DNA of 64,000 bases, from positions 3,657,501-3,721,500 of the forward strand of contig NZ_CP118480.1 in the NCBI RefSeq assembly GCF_030450055.1, written 5' to 3'. The notes below the pieces were generated by a model. The model made no database searches. It worked only from the letters and a program-made list of their open reading frames with translations, and was not told the DNA's origin. Below are positions 46,482-58,233 of the stretch, one piece after another. Numbering within the stretch: position 1 is the stretch's first letter; each line of letters starts with the position of its first letter. Position numbers and translations under genes: made by a program. Origin of the DNA: Gallaecimonas kandeliae (GTDB taxonomy: Bacteria > Pseudomonadota > Gammaproteobacteria > Enterobacterales > Gallaecimonadaceae).

Positions 46482-48634
46482 CCATTGCCCAGCTGCTGGA
46501 AGGCCTTAACGGCAAACAACGGGAGGCGGTGGCCGCCCCCCAAAGCAACCTGTTGGTGCTGGCCGGGGCCGGCTCCGGCAAGACCCGGGTGCTGGTGCAC
46601 CGCATCGCCTACCTGATCCAGGCCCTGCAGGTGTCCCCCCACGCCATCATGGCCGTGACCTTCACCAACAAGGCCGCCAGCGAGATGCGCGGCCGGGTGG
46701 AGCAGCTGCTGGGCGGCGCCCTGCGCGGCCTCTGGCTCGGCACCTTCCACGGCCTGGCCCACCGGCTGCTGCGCTTCCATCACCAGGACGCCAGGCTCCC
46801 CGAGAACTTCCAGATCCTCGACTCCGACGACCAGCTGCGGCTGGTCAAGAGGGTGATGCGCAGCCTCAATATCGACGACAAGAAATGGCCGCCGCGCCAG
46901 GCCATGGCCTACATCAACACCAAGAAGGACGACGGCCTGCGCCCGCGGCACATAGACCCCCAGGATCCGGTGGAAAGGCTCTGGCACCAGATCTACGAGG
47001 CTTACCAAAACGCCTGCGAACTGGCCGGCCTGGTGGATTTTGCCGAGCTGCTGCTGCGGGCCCTGGAGCTGCTGCGGGATAACCCCCATCTGCGCGACCA
47101 TTACCAGGCCCGCTTCCGCCACATACTGGTGGACGAGTTCCAGGACACCAACAGCATCCAGTACGCCTGGCTGCGGCTGCTGACCGGCCCCCAGAGCCAC
47201 GTGATGATCGTCGGCGACGACGACCAGTCCATCTACGGCTGGCGCGGCGCCCGCATCGACAACATCCACCGCTTCCTGGAAGACTTCGCCCCGGCCACCA
47301 CCATCCGCCTGGAGCAGAACTACAGATCCACAGGCACCATTTTGAAGGCCGCCAACGGCCTCATCACCCATAACGCCGAGCGCCTGGGCAAGGATCTCTG
47401 GACAGAAGGCCAGCACGGCGAGCCGGTGTCCGTCTATGCCGGCTTCAACGAAATAGACGAGGCCCGCTTCGTGGTCAGCCGCATCCAGGCCTGGGTAGAC
47501 GAGGGCGGCCGCTGGTCGGATTGCGCCATCCTCTACCGCAACAACGCCCAGTCGCGGGTGCTGGAAGATGCCCTGCTGCGGGAAAACCTCAAGTACCGCA
47601 TCTACGGCGGCCTGCGCTTCTTCGAACGCCAGGAGATCAAGGACGCCCTGGCCTACCTGCGGCTGATGGCGAGCCGCGACGACGACGCCGCCTTCGAGCG
47701 GGTGGTCAACACCCCCACCCGCGGCATAGGGGACCGCACCATAGGCATCATCCGCCAGCAGGCCCGCGAGCAGGGCACCACCCTGTGGCGGGCCGCCCGC
47801 CAGTTGCTGGAAGCCAAGGTGCTGTCGGGCCGGGCCGGCAACGCCGTCCAGGGCTTCCTGACCTTGGTGGACGGCCTGGAGGAGCAGGGCTGCGACCAGG
47901 TGCTGAGCCGCCAGGTGGACGTGGCCATCAAGGAATCCGGGCTCCTGGCCCACTACCAGGCCGAGAAGGGCGAGAAGGCCCAGGCGCGGGTGGAGAACCT
48001 GGAGGAACTGGTGTCCGCCACCCAGGACTTCGAGCCCCCCGAAGGGGCGGAGGAGATGAGCGAGCTCAACGCCTTCCTGGCCCACGCCGCCCTGGAGTCC
48101 GGCGACACCCAGGCCGACGAGTTCGAGGACGCGGTGCAGATGATGACCATGCACACCGCCAAGGGCCTGGAGTTCCCGTTGGTGTTCCTGGTGGGGGTGG
48201 AAGAGGGCATGTTCCCTTCCATGCAGTCCACCACCGACCCGGAGCGCCTCGAGGAAGAGCGGCGGCTCTGCTATGTGGGCATGACCCGCGCCATGAAGAA
48301 GCTCTACCTCTGCTACGCCGAGTCGCGCCGCCTCTACGGCCGCGACGAGTACCACACCCCCAGCCGCTTCCTCAAGGAGATCCCCAAGGACTGCCTGGAG
48401 GAGGTGCGGATGCGTACCCAGGTCAGCAGGCCCATGGCCCAGTACCAGAAGTCCAGCGACCAGTTCAACGAGACGGGCCTGAGCCTCGGTCAACGGGTGC
48501 GCCACGCCAAATTCGGCGACGGCATCATCATCAACTACGAAGGCTCAGGGCCCCAGTCGCGGGTGCAGGTGGCTTTCGATGAGGCGGGCCCCAAGTGGCT
48601 GGTGGTCGCCTATGCCAGATTGGAGTCGATCTAA
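46478..48634 (+). CDS. uvrD: DNA helicase II UvrD
   Basis: 718-aa SF1A helicase for nucleotide-excision and mismatch repair (E. coli 720). Motif I GAGSGKTRVLVHRIAYL, Ia VTFTNKAASEMRGR, II VDEFQDTNSIQY, III GDDDQSIYGWRGA, IV LEQNYRSTGTIL, V TMHTAKGLEFPLVF and VI EERRLCYVGMTRA are complete. The C-terminal Tudor-like RNA-polymerase contact (GQRVRHAKFGDGIIINYEG) is present. Confidence 0.98.
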   Translation: MTIAQLLEGLNGKQREAVAAPQSNLLVLAGAGSGKTRVLVHRIAYLIQALQVSPHAIMAVTFTNKAASEMRGRVEQLLGGALRGLWLGTFHGLAHRLLRFHHQDARLPENFQILDSDDQLRLVKRVMRSLNIDDKKWPPRQAMAYINTKKDDGLRPRHIDPQDPVERLWHQIYEAYQNACELAGLVDFAELLLRALELLRDNPHLRDHYQARFRHILVDEFQDTNSIQYAWLRLLTGPQSHVMIVGDDDQSIYGWRGARIDNIHRFLEDFAPATTIRLEQNYRSTGTILKAANGLITHNAERLGKDLWTEGQHGEPVSVYAGFNEIDEARFVVSRIQAWVDEGGRWSDCAILYRNNAQSRVLEDALLRENLKYRIYGGLRFFERQEIKDALAYLRLMASRDDDAAFERVVNTPTRGIGDRTIGIIRQQAREQGTTLWRAARQLLEAKVLSGRAGNAVQGFLTLVDGLEEQGCDQVLSRQVDVAIKESGLLAHYQAEKGEKAQARVENLEELVSATQDFEPPEGAEEMSELNAFLAHAALESGDTQADEFEDAVQMMTMHTAKGLEFPLVFLVGVEEGMFPSMQSTTDPERLEEERRLCYVGMTRAMKKLYLCYAESRRLYGRDEYHTPSRFLKEIPKDCLEEVRMRTQVSRPMAQYQKSSDQFNETGLSLGQRVRHAKFGDGIIINYEGSGPQSRVQVAFDEAGPKWLVVAYARLESI

Positions 48635-48642
48635 ATAAGCCG

Positions 48643-48726
48643 TCCCTGGCGCCGCGTTCCGGCCAGCCCGTCCGGGGGCGGGCGTTCAGCCGCAGCCAAG
48701 CAACGCTTGGCTTTCTGGCTTCACCC
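48643..48726 (-). repeat. Structured intergenic repeat, copy A
   Basis: 84 nt between uvrD and the 48780 lipoprotein gene, read on the - strand, align with 62083-62164 on the + strand at roughly four of five positions. Shared core: GGTGAAGCC, a hairpin, GCTGCGGCTGAACGC, GGACGGGC and CCAGGGA. The hairpin here is AGCCAAGC / GCTTGGCT (48694-48712). Confidence 0.8.
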
Positions 48727-48743
48727 ATCCCTGGCACAACGGC

Positions 48744-48780
48744 CCAATAAAGAACCGCTCTTGAGCGGTTTTTTATTGGC
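48744..48780. terminator. Bidirectional terminator between uvrD and lipoprotein gene
   Basis: Stem AACCGCT / AGCGGTT (48753-48770), extended by CCAATAA and TTATTGG, with T runs on both strands. Confidence 0.85.
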
Positions 48781-49100
48781 TAAAAGATCAGCGCCAACGC
48801 CAGCACCCCTATGGCGCCGGGGATCAGCTGCTGCAGCAGTTGGGCCCAGTCCTTGCTCTCTTTGTCACTGGGGCCCTGGCGATGGCGGATGCTGTCTATC
48901 TTCGGCCAGGGTATGGCCCCGTCCTGGGTCTGGAGCACCTGGGGATCCTGGCCCAGGTAGCGGGTGCTGAGCTCGCTGCCGTCGCTCAGGCGCACTACTA
49001 TGGCCTCCCCCTGGCGCAGCTCGGCGTTGTCGGCCACTTCCTGGGTACTGGCACAGCCGGCCAGCAGCAATAACAGCACCCAAAAACAGTGTCTTTTCAT
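48780..49100 (-). CDS. Small lipoprotein with C-terminal membrane segment, function unknown
   Basis: 106-aa predicted lipoprotein: MKRHCFWVLLLLLAGC with the lipidated Cys at residue 16. The middle (EAIVVRLSDGSELSTRYLGQD, IPWPKIDSI) is a small beta-rich domain resembling SH3-like folds; the last 15 residues are hydrophobic (IPGAIGVLALALIF) and could be a second membrane contact. No family recognised. Confidence 0.7.
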   Translation of the reverse strand: MKRHCFWVLLLLLAGCASTQEVADNAELRQGEAIVVRLSDGSELSTRYLGQDPQVLQTQDGAIPWPKIDSIRHRQGPSDKESKDWAQLLQQLIPGAIGVLALALIF

Positions 49101-49143
49101 GGGCCTGGCCTCCGGGGTCTTCTTCCCCTAGCCTAGCCCAGCT

Positions 49144-50022
49144 TCAGCGCCGCCGCGCTTGGCGCACCGCATCCAGGATGAACAGCAACAAGGCCCCCCA
49201 GATGAAGCCGAAGGTCAGCATCTTGCTGGCGTCGAAGGCCTCGCCGTAGAGAAAGACCGCCATCAGGAAGGTCAGGCTGGGGCCTATGTATTGGAAGAAG
49301 CCCAGCACCGACAGCGGCAGGGAGCGGGCGGCGGCGATGAAGCAGAGCAGCGGCACTGTGGTCACCAGGCCGGCGGCCACCAGCAGGCCGTTGAGCTGCC
49401 AGGGATTGGCCGTGAGGTGGGCCGTGGGGCTGTCCAGCAGGTTGAGGTAGAGCAGGGCGGCCGGCAGCAGCAGCACCGTCTCCACGAAGAGCCCGGCTAT
49501 TGGGTCCACCGGCACCTTCTTGCGGAAAAGGCCGTAGAGGCCGAAGGAAACGGCCAGCACCAGGGCTATCCAGGGCAGGGAGCCGAAGGCGATGAGCTGT
49601 ATCGCCACGCCGCCGGCGGCCAGGCCCAGGGCCAGCCATTGCAGGCGCCGCAGCCGCTCACCGAGGAACAGCATGCCCAGGGCCACGTTCACCAGGGGGT
49701 TGATGTAGTAACCCAGGCTGGCGTCCAGCATGTGGTCGCTGTTGATGGCCCAGATGAAGAGCCCCCAGTTGGTGGCTATGAAGCAGGCGGTCAGCATCAG
49801 GGTCTGCCACTGGCGGCGTTCCTTGAGCACCTGGCGCACGGCGCCCCACTTGCCCAGCACCAGCAGCAGCACCGCCAGCAGCAGGCAGGACCAGATCACC
49901 CTGTGGGTGAGGATCTCGGTGGCGGGCACCTGCTGGATCAGTTTGAAATAGGCCGGGGCTATGCCCCACATGGTGTAGGCCGCCACCGCGTAGAGGCTGC
50001 CCTTGGATTCCACGGTCGACAT
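49144..50022 (-). CDS. rarD: EamA-family permease RarD
   Basis: 292-aa drug/metabolite transporter with ten predicted helices. GSLYAVAAYTMWGIAPAYFKL at the start and YINPLVNVALGMLFLGERL plus FFQYIGPSLTFLMAVFLYGE mark RarD within the EamA group. Start ATG 50022 has GGAG 5 nt upstream; the GTG at 50028 is too close to it. Substrate unknown despite the historic chloramphenicol-sensitivity name. Confidence 0.9.
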   Translation of the reverse strand: MSTVESKGSLYAVAAYTMWGIAPAYFKLIQQVPATEILTHRVIWSCLLLAVLLLVLGKWGAVRQVLKERRQWQTLMLTACFIATNWGLFIWAINSDHMLDASLGYYINPLVNVALGMLFLGERLRRLQWLALGLAAGGVAIQLIAFGSLPWIALVLAVSFGLYGLFRKKVPVDPIAGLFVETVLLLPAALLYLNLLDSPTAHLTANPWQLNGLLVAAGLVTTVPLLCFIAAARSLPLSVLGFFQYIGPSLTFLMAVFLYGEAFDASKMLTFGFIWGALLLFILDAVRQARRR

Positions 50023-50083
50023 GACCACTCCGGGAAGGGAAGAAAGCCCGCCTATGCTACCAGAAGCCGGCGAGCCGAACCGC

Positions 50084-50650
50084 TCAGTTTGCCGGGTGGC
50101 GATGGCAGCTGAGCAGGTGATCGTTCACCAGCCCCACCGCCTGCATGAAGGCATAGATGATGGTGGGCCCCACGAAGCGGAAGCCGCGCTTCTTGAGATC
50201 CTTGGAGATCCGCTCCGCCAGGGGCGTCACCGCCGGCACCTCGGCCGAACTGGCGAAGCGGTTGATGATGGGCTGGCCGTCCACGAAGCCCCAGAGGTAG
50301 GAAGCGAAGCTACCAAACTCCTGCTGCACCCGGATGAAGGCCTGGGCGTTGCCTATGCTTGCCGCCACCTTGAGACGGTTGCGCACTATGCCGGGGTCGG
50401 CCAGCAGCCGCTGCTGGTCGGCCTCGGTGAAGGCCGCCACCTTGTGGACGTCGAAGCCCTGGTAGGCGGCGCGATAGGCGTCGCGCTTGCGCAATATGGT
50501 GATCCAGGACAGGCCGGCCTGGGCCCCTTCGAGGATCAGGAACTCGAAGAGGGTCCTGTCGTCATGCACTGGGCTCCCCCATTCCTGGTCGTGGTATTGG
50601 CGGTAGAGGGGATCGCTGCCGCACCAGGGGCAGGCTTGCAGGTCGTCCAT
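50084..50650 (-). CDS. tag: DNA-3-methyladenine glycosylase I
   Basis: 188-aa base-excision glycosylase removing 3-methyladenine. The zinc ligands are visible: CPWCGSD...YHDQEWG near the start and NDHLLSCHRH at the end; FEFLILEGAQAGLSWITILRKR carries the active-site Glu. ATG 50650 has AGGAG 5 nt upstream and aligns with known Tag starts, so longer frames are rejected. Confidence 0.96.
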   Translation of the reverse strand: MDDLQACPWCGSDPLYRQYHDQEWGSPVHDDRTLFEFLILEGAQAGLSWITILRKRDAYRAAYQGFDVHKVAAFTEADQQRLLADPGIVRNRLKVAASIGNAQAFIRVQQEFGSFASYLWGFVDGQPIINRFASSAEVPAVTPLAERISKDLKKRGFRFVGPTIIYAFMQAVGLVNDHLLSCHRHPAN

Positions 50651-50861
50651 GAGGGCTCCTATGGCTGTGGTTGGGTACAGGGTAACGGCAAAGGGGCGGC
50701 CGGTGAAAGCCCGATGGCGAAAGGTGGGGTTGAGCAAATTTTAGGCAGATGAAAGATGTAGCCTTTTGAACTGCCAAGTTTTTATGTGACGGAGGCCAAG
50801 GAATTCCCGGCGATCTGTGCCTATGGTTTAGGGGATTTGTCGCCTTGCTGGTGGCAAAAAA

Positions 50862-53519
<2,658 letters not shown>

Positions 53520-53524
53520 ACCAC

Positions 53525-53551
53525 AAGCCCCGCCAAGCGGGGCTTTCTTTT
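53525..53551 (+). terminator. Terminator after chitinase
   Basis: Perfect stem AAGCCCCGC / GCGGGGCTT, loop CAA, then TCTTTT. Confidence 0.88.
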
Positions 53552-53632
53552 GGTCACCCTCCTAGGGCGGCCAGGCCCCGCTTCCTTCTCCTTGCCCTTT
53601 CTGCCAAGCTTTGGGCAATCAAGGAGATAGCC

Positions 53633-54724
53633 ATGTTTCGAACCCTGCTGCTGTTAGCCCTCTTCGCCCTGCCGGCCCTGGCCGACGTGGAGGAGGACCG
53701 CCTGCCCAAGGCCGAGGCCGCCATGCCCGGGCTGCTGGCGCCCTTCGCCCCGCTGCTGGCCAAACTGGACGATAAGGCCAGCCTGGATACCGTCACCGCC
53801 GTCGCCAGCCAGGGCTGGGCCCTCGGCAAGTCCCTGGCCCGCCAGAAACTGGACGACAGGCCCCTCTACTGGTTCCGCCTGGCCGGCAAGGCCAAGTTGC
53901 GCGCCCTGGCGCTGCCCCAAGAGCAGAAGGCGGCACTGTTGCGCCGCTTCGAGGCGGTCAGCCGCGGCATCGACGACGTCCAGTTCACCGGGCCCGAGAA
54001 GCACATCTTGCTGACCGGCTTCGACCCCTTCTTCCTGGACCGCCATATCGACCAGTCCAACCCCTCCGGCCTGGCGGCCCTGCTGCTGGACGGCCAGGTG
54101 ATCGAGAAGGACGGGGTCAGGGCCCGCATCGAGACGGTGCTGATCCCGGTGCGCTTCAAGGACTTCGACGACGGCCTTATCGAACGGCTGTTGTTGCCCT
54201 ATTACAGCCAGAAGACGGCGGACATGGTGGTGACGGTGTCCATGGGCCGGGAAGACTTCGACCTGGAGCGCTACCCAGGCAAGCGCCGCAGCGCCGAGGC
54301 CCCGGACAACCTCAACGTCATGACAGGCGCCACCGCCGTGCTGCCCAAGCTGCCGCTGCTCTACGGCAAGCCCCTGTCGGGCCCCGAGTTCGTCACCTTC
54401 AGCCTGCCGGCCGCCGCCATGGCCGCCACCTCAGGCCCCTTCCCCATCCACGACAACCGCAAGGTGGCCACCCTGGACGGCGACTTGGAAGCCCTGCACC
54501 TGTCGGAGATCCAGAGCCAGGTATCGGTGCGCGGCTCCGGCGGCGGTTACCTCTCCAACGAGATCAGCTACCGCGCCATCCGCCTGCGCAACCTGATGAA
54601 GAGCCCTATCCCGGTGGGCCACATCCATGTGCCGCGCATCAACGCCTACGACAAGGCCAAGGAAAAGGCCAGCTGCGACCAGCTCAAGGCCATGCTGGAA
54701 AACGCCCTGGTGGCCCTGAAATAG
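53633..54724 (+). CDS. Exported C15 (pyroglutamyl peptidase)-like protein, catalytic Cys replaced by Ser
   Basis: 363-aa protein with signal peptide (MFRTLLLLALFALPALA), an added ~100-residue helical N-terminal region and a C15-like core: ILLTGFDPFF...NPSG, VVTVSMGRED..LER (Glu retained), GGYLSNEISY and GHIHVP (His retained). Cytoplasmic pyroglutamyl peptidases have Cys in the GxxxCN position; here codon 308 (TCC, 54554-54556) is Ser. The exported location and extra N-terminus also differ from the classic ~215-aa enzyme. It may be inactive, a serine variant, or bind rather than cleave. Confidence 0.8.
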   Translation: MFRTLLLLALFALPALADVEEDRLPKAEAAMPGLLAPFAPLLAKLDDKASLDTVTAVASQGWALGKSLARQKLDDRPLYWFRLAGKAKLRALALPQEQKAALLRRFEAVSRGIDDVQFTGPEKHILLTGFDPFFLDRHIDQSNPSGLAALLLDGQVIEKDGVRARIETVLIPVRFKDFDDGLIERLLLPYYSQKTADMVVTVSMGREDFDLERYPGKRRSAEAPDNLNVMTGATAVLPKLPLLYGKPLSGPEFVTFSLPAAAMAATSGPFPIHDNRKVATLDGDLEALHLSEIQSQVSVRGSGGGYLSNEISYRAIRLRNLMKSPIPVGHIHVPRINAYDKAKEKASCDQLKAMLENALVALK

Positions 54725-54738
54725 CGGAGTCCAGGCAC

Positions 54739-54767
54739 AAAAAAGGCAGCCATCGGCTGCCTTTTTT
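54739..54767. terminator. Terminator between convergent peptidase-like gene and argS
   Basis: Stem AAAAAAGGCAGC / GCTGCCTTTTTT with loop CATCG; usable on both strands. Confidence 0.9.
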
Positions 54768-54779
54768 CTTGAGGACCTC

Positions 54780-56516
54780 TTACATCCGTTCGAGGGTCTT
54801 GATGCCCAGCAGGTCCAGGCCCAGCTTGAGGGTGCGGGCCGTGAGGTGGGCCAGCTTGAGGCGGGAGTCGCGCACGCCCTGGTCCTCGGCGCTCAGTATC
54901 GGGCAGGCCTCGTAGAAGCCGGAGAAGAGGCCGGCCAGCTCGAAGAGGTAGAGGCAGAGGTAGTGGGGGGCCCCTTCGCGCACCACCGAGTCGATGGTCT
55001 CTTCGAACTGAAGCAGCTTCTGGGCCAGGGCCTTCTCCTGGGGCTCGGCCAGTACCAGGGGCGCGGCCAGGCTCTGGGCCTCGATGCCGGCCTTGCGGAA
55101 GATGCTGGCGACGCGGGTATAGGCGTAGAGCATGTAGGGGGCAGTGTTGCCCTCGAAGCTCAGCATGGCGTCGAAGCTGAAGATGTAGTCGGAGCTGCGG
55201 TGCTTGGAGAGGTCGGCGTACTTGACGGCGCCTATGCCGACGGCGTGGGCAATCTCGCGCAGCTCGGCCTCATCGAAGTCGCTGTTGCGCTCTTTGACCA
55301 GCTGGTAGGCCTTGTCTTCGGCCTCAACCAGCAGGTCGATGAGCTTGACGGTGCCGCCACTGCGGGTCTTGAAGGGGCGGCCGTCTTCGCCGTTCATGGT
55401 GCCGAAGCCCATGTGCTCCAGGCTCAGTTCGTCGCGCACGAAGCCGGCCTTGTGGGCCAGGGCGAACACCTGCTTGAAGTGCAGGGCCTGGCGCTGGTCC
55501 ACGAAGTAGAGGGCGCGGTCGGCCTTGAGCACCCGGTCGCGGTGGCGCATGGCCGCCAGGTCGGTGGTGGCGTAGAGGTAACCGCCGTCGGCCTTCTGGA
55601 TGATGATCGGCAGTATGGAGCCGTCCTTGTTCTTGAACTCGTCCAGGAAGACGCACTTGGCGCCCTGGTCTTCCACCAGCAGGCCCTGCTGGTCGAGGTC
55701 GGCCACGACCTGGGCCAGGTCGGCGTTGTAGGCGGACTCGCCCATGACATCATTGCGGGTCAGGCTGACGTTGAGCTTCTGGTAGACCTCGTGGCAGTGG
55801 CTCAGGGAGATCTCGTTGAATTCCCGCCACATCTTCAGGCAGTCTTCGTCGCCGCCCTGGAGCTTGACTACCAGCTCGCGGGCACGGGTGGCAAAGTCGG
55901 GGGACTCGTCGAAGCACTGCTTGGCGGCGCGGTAGAAGACCTCCAGGTCGGACAGCTCCATGGCGGCCTGGTCCTTGCCCTCGGCCTTGAGCTTCTCCAG
56001 GTAGGCCAGCAGCATGCCGAACTGGGTGCCCCAGTCGCCGACGTGGTTCTGGCGGACCACCTGGTGGCCCAGGAATTCCAGGGTGCGTACCACGGCGTCA
56101 CCGATGATGGTGGAGCGCAGGTGACCGACGTGCATCTCCTTGGCCAGGTTGGGGCTGGAGTAGTCCACCACCACCTTCTGGGGAGCGGGACGGGTCACGG
56201 CCAGGTGATCATCGCTCAGGGCCTGCTCGGCCTGGACGGCCAGCCAGTCGGCCTTGAGGTGGATGTTGATGAAGCCGGGACCGGCGATCTCGACCTTGTC
56301 GGCCATGTCACCCAGGTCCAGGTGGCCCAGCAGGGTCTCGGCGAAGGCGCGGGGATTCTGGCCCATGCGTTTGGCGGCACCCATGACACCGTTGGCCTGA
56401 TAGTCGCCGAACTCGGGTCGCGCCGATTGGCGCACCGCGGCCGGAGTACCTTCAGGAGCACCGGCTGCCACCATGGCAGCGGCAACCTTGTCATTGAGCA
56501 GCGCTTGAATGTTCAC
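54780..56516 (-). CDS. argS: Arginyl-tRNA synthetase
   Basis: 578-aa class I synthetase (E. coli 577). The HIGH-type motif is [25 protein letters not shown] precedes it, and the C-terminal anticodon-binding domain ends [22 protein letters not shown]. ArgRS enzymes commonly lack a strict KMSKS; here the loop is [15 protein letters not shown]. It is read alone, ending at a shared terminator. Confidence 0.98.
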   Translation of the reverse strand: MNIQALLNDKVAAAMVAAGAPEGTPAAVRQSARPEFGDYQANGVMGAAKRMGQNPRAFAETLLGHLDLGDMADKVEIAGPGFINIHLKADWLAVQAEQALSDDHLAVTRPAPQKVVVDYSSPNLAKEMHVGHLRSTIIGDAVVRTLEFLGHQVVRQNHVGDWGTQFGMLLAYLEKLKAEGKDQAAMELSDLEVFYRAAKQCFDESPDFATRARELVVKLQGGDEDCLKMWREFNEISLSHCHEVYQKLNVSLTRNDVMGESAYNADLAQVVADLDQQGLLVEDQGAKCVFLDEFKNKDGSILPIIIQKADGGYLYATTDLAAMRHRDRVLKADRALYFVDQRQALHFKQVFALAHKAGFVRDELSLEHMGFGTMNGEDGRPFKTRSGGTVKLIDLLVEAEDKAYQLVKERNSDFDEAELREIAHAVGIGAVKYADLSKHRSSDYIFSFDAMLSFEGNTAPYMLYAYTRVASIFRKAGIEAQSLAAPLVLAEPQEKALAQKLLQFEETIDSVVREGAPHYLCLYLFELAGLFSGFYEACPILSAEDQGVRDSRLKLAHLTARTLKLGLDLLGIKTLERM

Positions 56517-56549
56517 AGAACCATCCCATCCGAGAAATTGAGCAAAGGG

Positions 56550-57380
56550 TCAGCATTCTACCCCAGACACCGCCCCTTGGCACCAGGCCAGGGGGTCAGG
56601 CACCTGGTATTGGTAGCCAAGCAATGCGGCCGTCCAGTCCCCCAGCACCCGCTTGCCACCCTTCTGGTCTACAAAGTGTGGCTCGGCCAGGCCAGCCAGC
56701 CTGGCCGCCTCCCCGTAGAAATGGTCGCGGCGGTAGGCCACTGGGGCCACGCCGTGGAAGATTTGGCCCCAGGCCTGGCGCTCGAGGACCGCCAGGCAGA
56801 GCCCCACCGCATCGGCCTGGTGGATGAGGTTGACCGGCGCCGCCCCCCGCTCCAGATCCCGCTTGCCGGCCAGGAAGCGGCCAGGATAACGGCCTGGGCC
56901 GAAGAGGCCGGCCATGCGGATGACGCTGGCGCTGTAGCGCGGGTCGGCCAGCAGTTGCTGTTCGGCCTGGGCCAGGGGAGAAGCGGGATCGGCGGGGCTG
57001 GTTTCGTCCAGCTCGGCTTCCTGCTCGGCCAGGGCGCCGCTGGAGGACACCAGCAGCATGTTTTGCACGGCGCTGCCGGCCAGGCCGTCCCGCAGCCGCT
57101 GCAGCATCTTGAGGTAGTCTTCCCCCTTGCCGCGGCGGATACCGGGGGGGAAGGCCAGCACCAGCTGCCGGCACTGGGCCAGGACTCCCAGATCGTTATT
57201 TTCCGTCAGATCCAGGGCCACAACAGCCAGGCCAAGCTCGGCCAGCTCGGCGCAACCGGCCTGGCTTCGCCTGGTGACCAGTATCTTGTTTCCCTTATCT
57301 CTCAACGCCTTGGCCAAGGGCAACCCCAGCCAGCCGGCACCGATCACGGCTGTATCAAATTGCATCGTTTTAGGCACCAT
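56550..57380 (-). CDS. NAD-dependent epimerase-like protein (YeeZ family)
   Basis: 276-aa extended short-chain dehydrogenase-like protein. The nucleotide-binding motif is DTAVIGAGWLGLPLAKAL, with LLVSSSGAL and ASVIRMAGLFGPGRYPGRFLAG further on; the catalytic YxxxK pattern is not evident, as in YeeZ. The start used is ATG 57380; ATG 57365 (MQFDTAVIGAG) begins closer to the fold and is a good alternative. Substrate unknown. Confidence 0.85.
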   Translation of the reverse strand: MVPKTMQFDTAVIGAGWLGLPLAKALRDKGNKILVTRRSQAGCAELAELGLAVVALDLTENNDLGVLAQCRQLVLAFPPGIRRGKGEDYLKMLQRLRDGLAGSAVQNMLLVSSSGALAEQEAELDETSPADPASPLAQAEQQLLADPRYSASVIRMAGLFGPGRYPGRFLAGKRDLERGAAPVNLIHQADAVGLCLAVLERQAWGQIFHGVAPVAYRRDHFYGEAARLAGLAEPHFVDQKGGKRVLGDWTAALLGYQYQVPDPLAWCQGAVSGVEC

Positions 57381-57634
57381 GAAAAATTATTGCTACACAC
57401 CTGCCTACCGTTGTTGTACAGTGCACAGGTGTTCGTCGAATGGCTCTTTTGCAAGCGGAGTTCATTGGATGACCAGGCCACCCGGACGACGTCCCGGCTG
57501 GGTGGTCCACCCTTCAAGCCCGTAGCCTTCTCAGTGGGAACCGAGTCGGCTGTTTTTTCGGGCTAGCCCGGTGGCAATAGAAACAGGCAGAATCCCCTCT
57601 TCCCTCATCTAGCCATTGTCACCGGGCTTACTTT
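57381..57634. other. 254-nt gene-free region with several strong hairpins, possible RNA gene
   Basis: No credible ORF. From left to right: AT-rich 20 nt; hairpin CCACCC-GGAC / GTCC-CGGCT-GGGTGG (57478-57505); CCGAGTCGG followed by CTGTTTTTT (57541-57557), terminator-like on the + strand; perfect palindrome CGGGCTAGCCCG (57559-57570); and a long inverted repeat AGCCCGGTGGCAAT (57565-57578) with ATTGTCACCGGGCT (57615-57628), one G-U pair, 36-nt loop. This could be a + strand small RNA of about 150 nt ending near 57557. Not assigned to a known family. Confidence 0.35.
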
Positions 57635-58171
57635 CTAAGCTCTCCTTTCCAACACCTTCTTCAGCTTGGCCAGGCCCTCCTCGTACTGGCGACCCAAGAT
57701 GCTGTCCATGAAGAGCCCGACATAACGGCCCACCAGATCGTTGCCGAAATTGGTGCGAAAGCCCCAGGTGACGTCGCTGCCCCCTTGCTCAGGGCGGATC
57801 CTGAAATAGCTGTCGGCCTGGCCCTGGCCGGCAAAATCCAGTTTCATGGCCACATAGCCAGGCGCATTGAATTCGATCAGGGTCATGGAGCCGCTGCCCA
57901 CATCGGGCTTGTCGGACTGCCAGGCCAGCTTGTGGCCGCGCTCCCCGGCCTTGCCGCTGATCTCGTAGCGGGCCGAGGGATCCAGGCCGTACCAGGGGGA
58001 CCATTGGTTGAACTGGGTCAGGTCTGTGACCTTGGTGAACACCGACTGGGGCTTGGCATCGATGTGGATGCTGCGCTCCACCTGCACTTCCCTCGGCAGG
58101 AAGAGGCCCACCACCAGCAGGATAACCACCAACAGCACCAGGGCGGTGACGATACGTTTCAGCCAAATCAT
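57635..58171 (-). CDS. Membrane-anchored SRPBCC (polyketide cyclase-like) protein
   Basis: 178-aa protein with one N-terminal membrane helix (IVTALVLLVVILLVVGLFL) and a SRPBCC/START-like lipid-binding fold: VERSIHIDAKPQSVFTKVTDLTQFNQWSPW, GYVAMKLDFAGQGQADSYFRI, DSILGRQYEEGLAKLKKVLE. Function unknown; SRPBCC domains bind hydrophobic ligands. It lies downstream of the ZIP-permease gene with a 62-nt gap and could be in the same transcript. Confidence 0.85.
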   Translation of the reverse strand: MIWLKRIVTALVLLVVILLVVGLFLPREVQVERSIHIDAKPQSVFTKVTDLTQFNQWSPWYGLDPSARYEISGKAGERGHKLAWQSDKPDVGSGSMTLIEFNAPGYVAMKLDFAGQGQADSYFRIRPEQGGSDVTWGFRTNFGNDLVGRYVGLFMDSILGRQYEEGLAKLKKVLERRA

Positions 58172-58233
58172 CTTGTTTTCCTTGTGGTGTCGCTAGCTAA
58201 GCACTAGCAGTACGGACCTTCCCTGGCAAGGCT

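Noticed and set aside
46457-48505. 682-codon open frame antisense to uvrD
   Set aside because: Shadow of uvrD; low-complexity and no motifs.
57530-57557. Segment ACCGAGTCGG followed by T6 resembles the 3' end of a Cas9 tracrRNA
   Set aside because: Only a ten-base coincidence; no cas9, no repeats and no anti-repeat pairing nearby.
54846-57566. 906-codon open frame antisense to argS and the yeeZ-like gene
   Set aside because: Spans two real genes on the other strand, with shadow composition.
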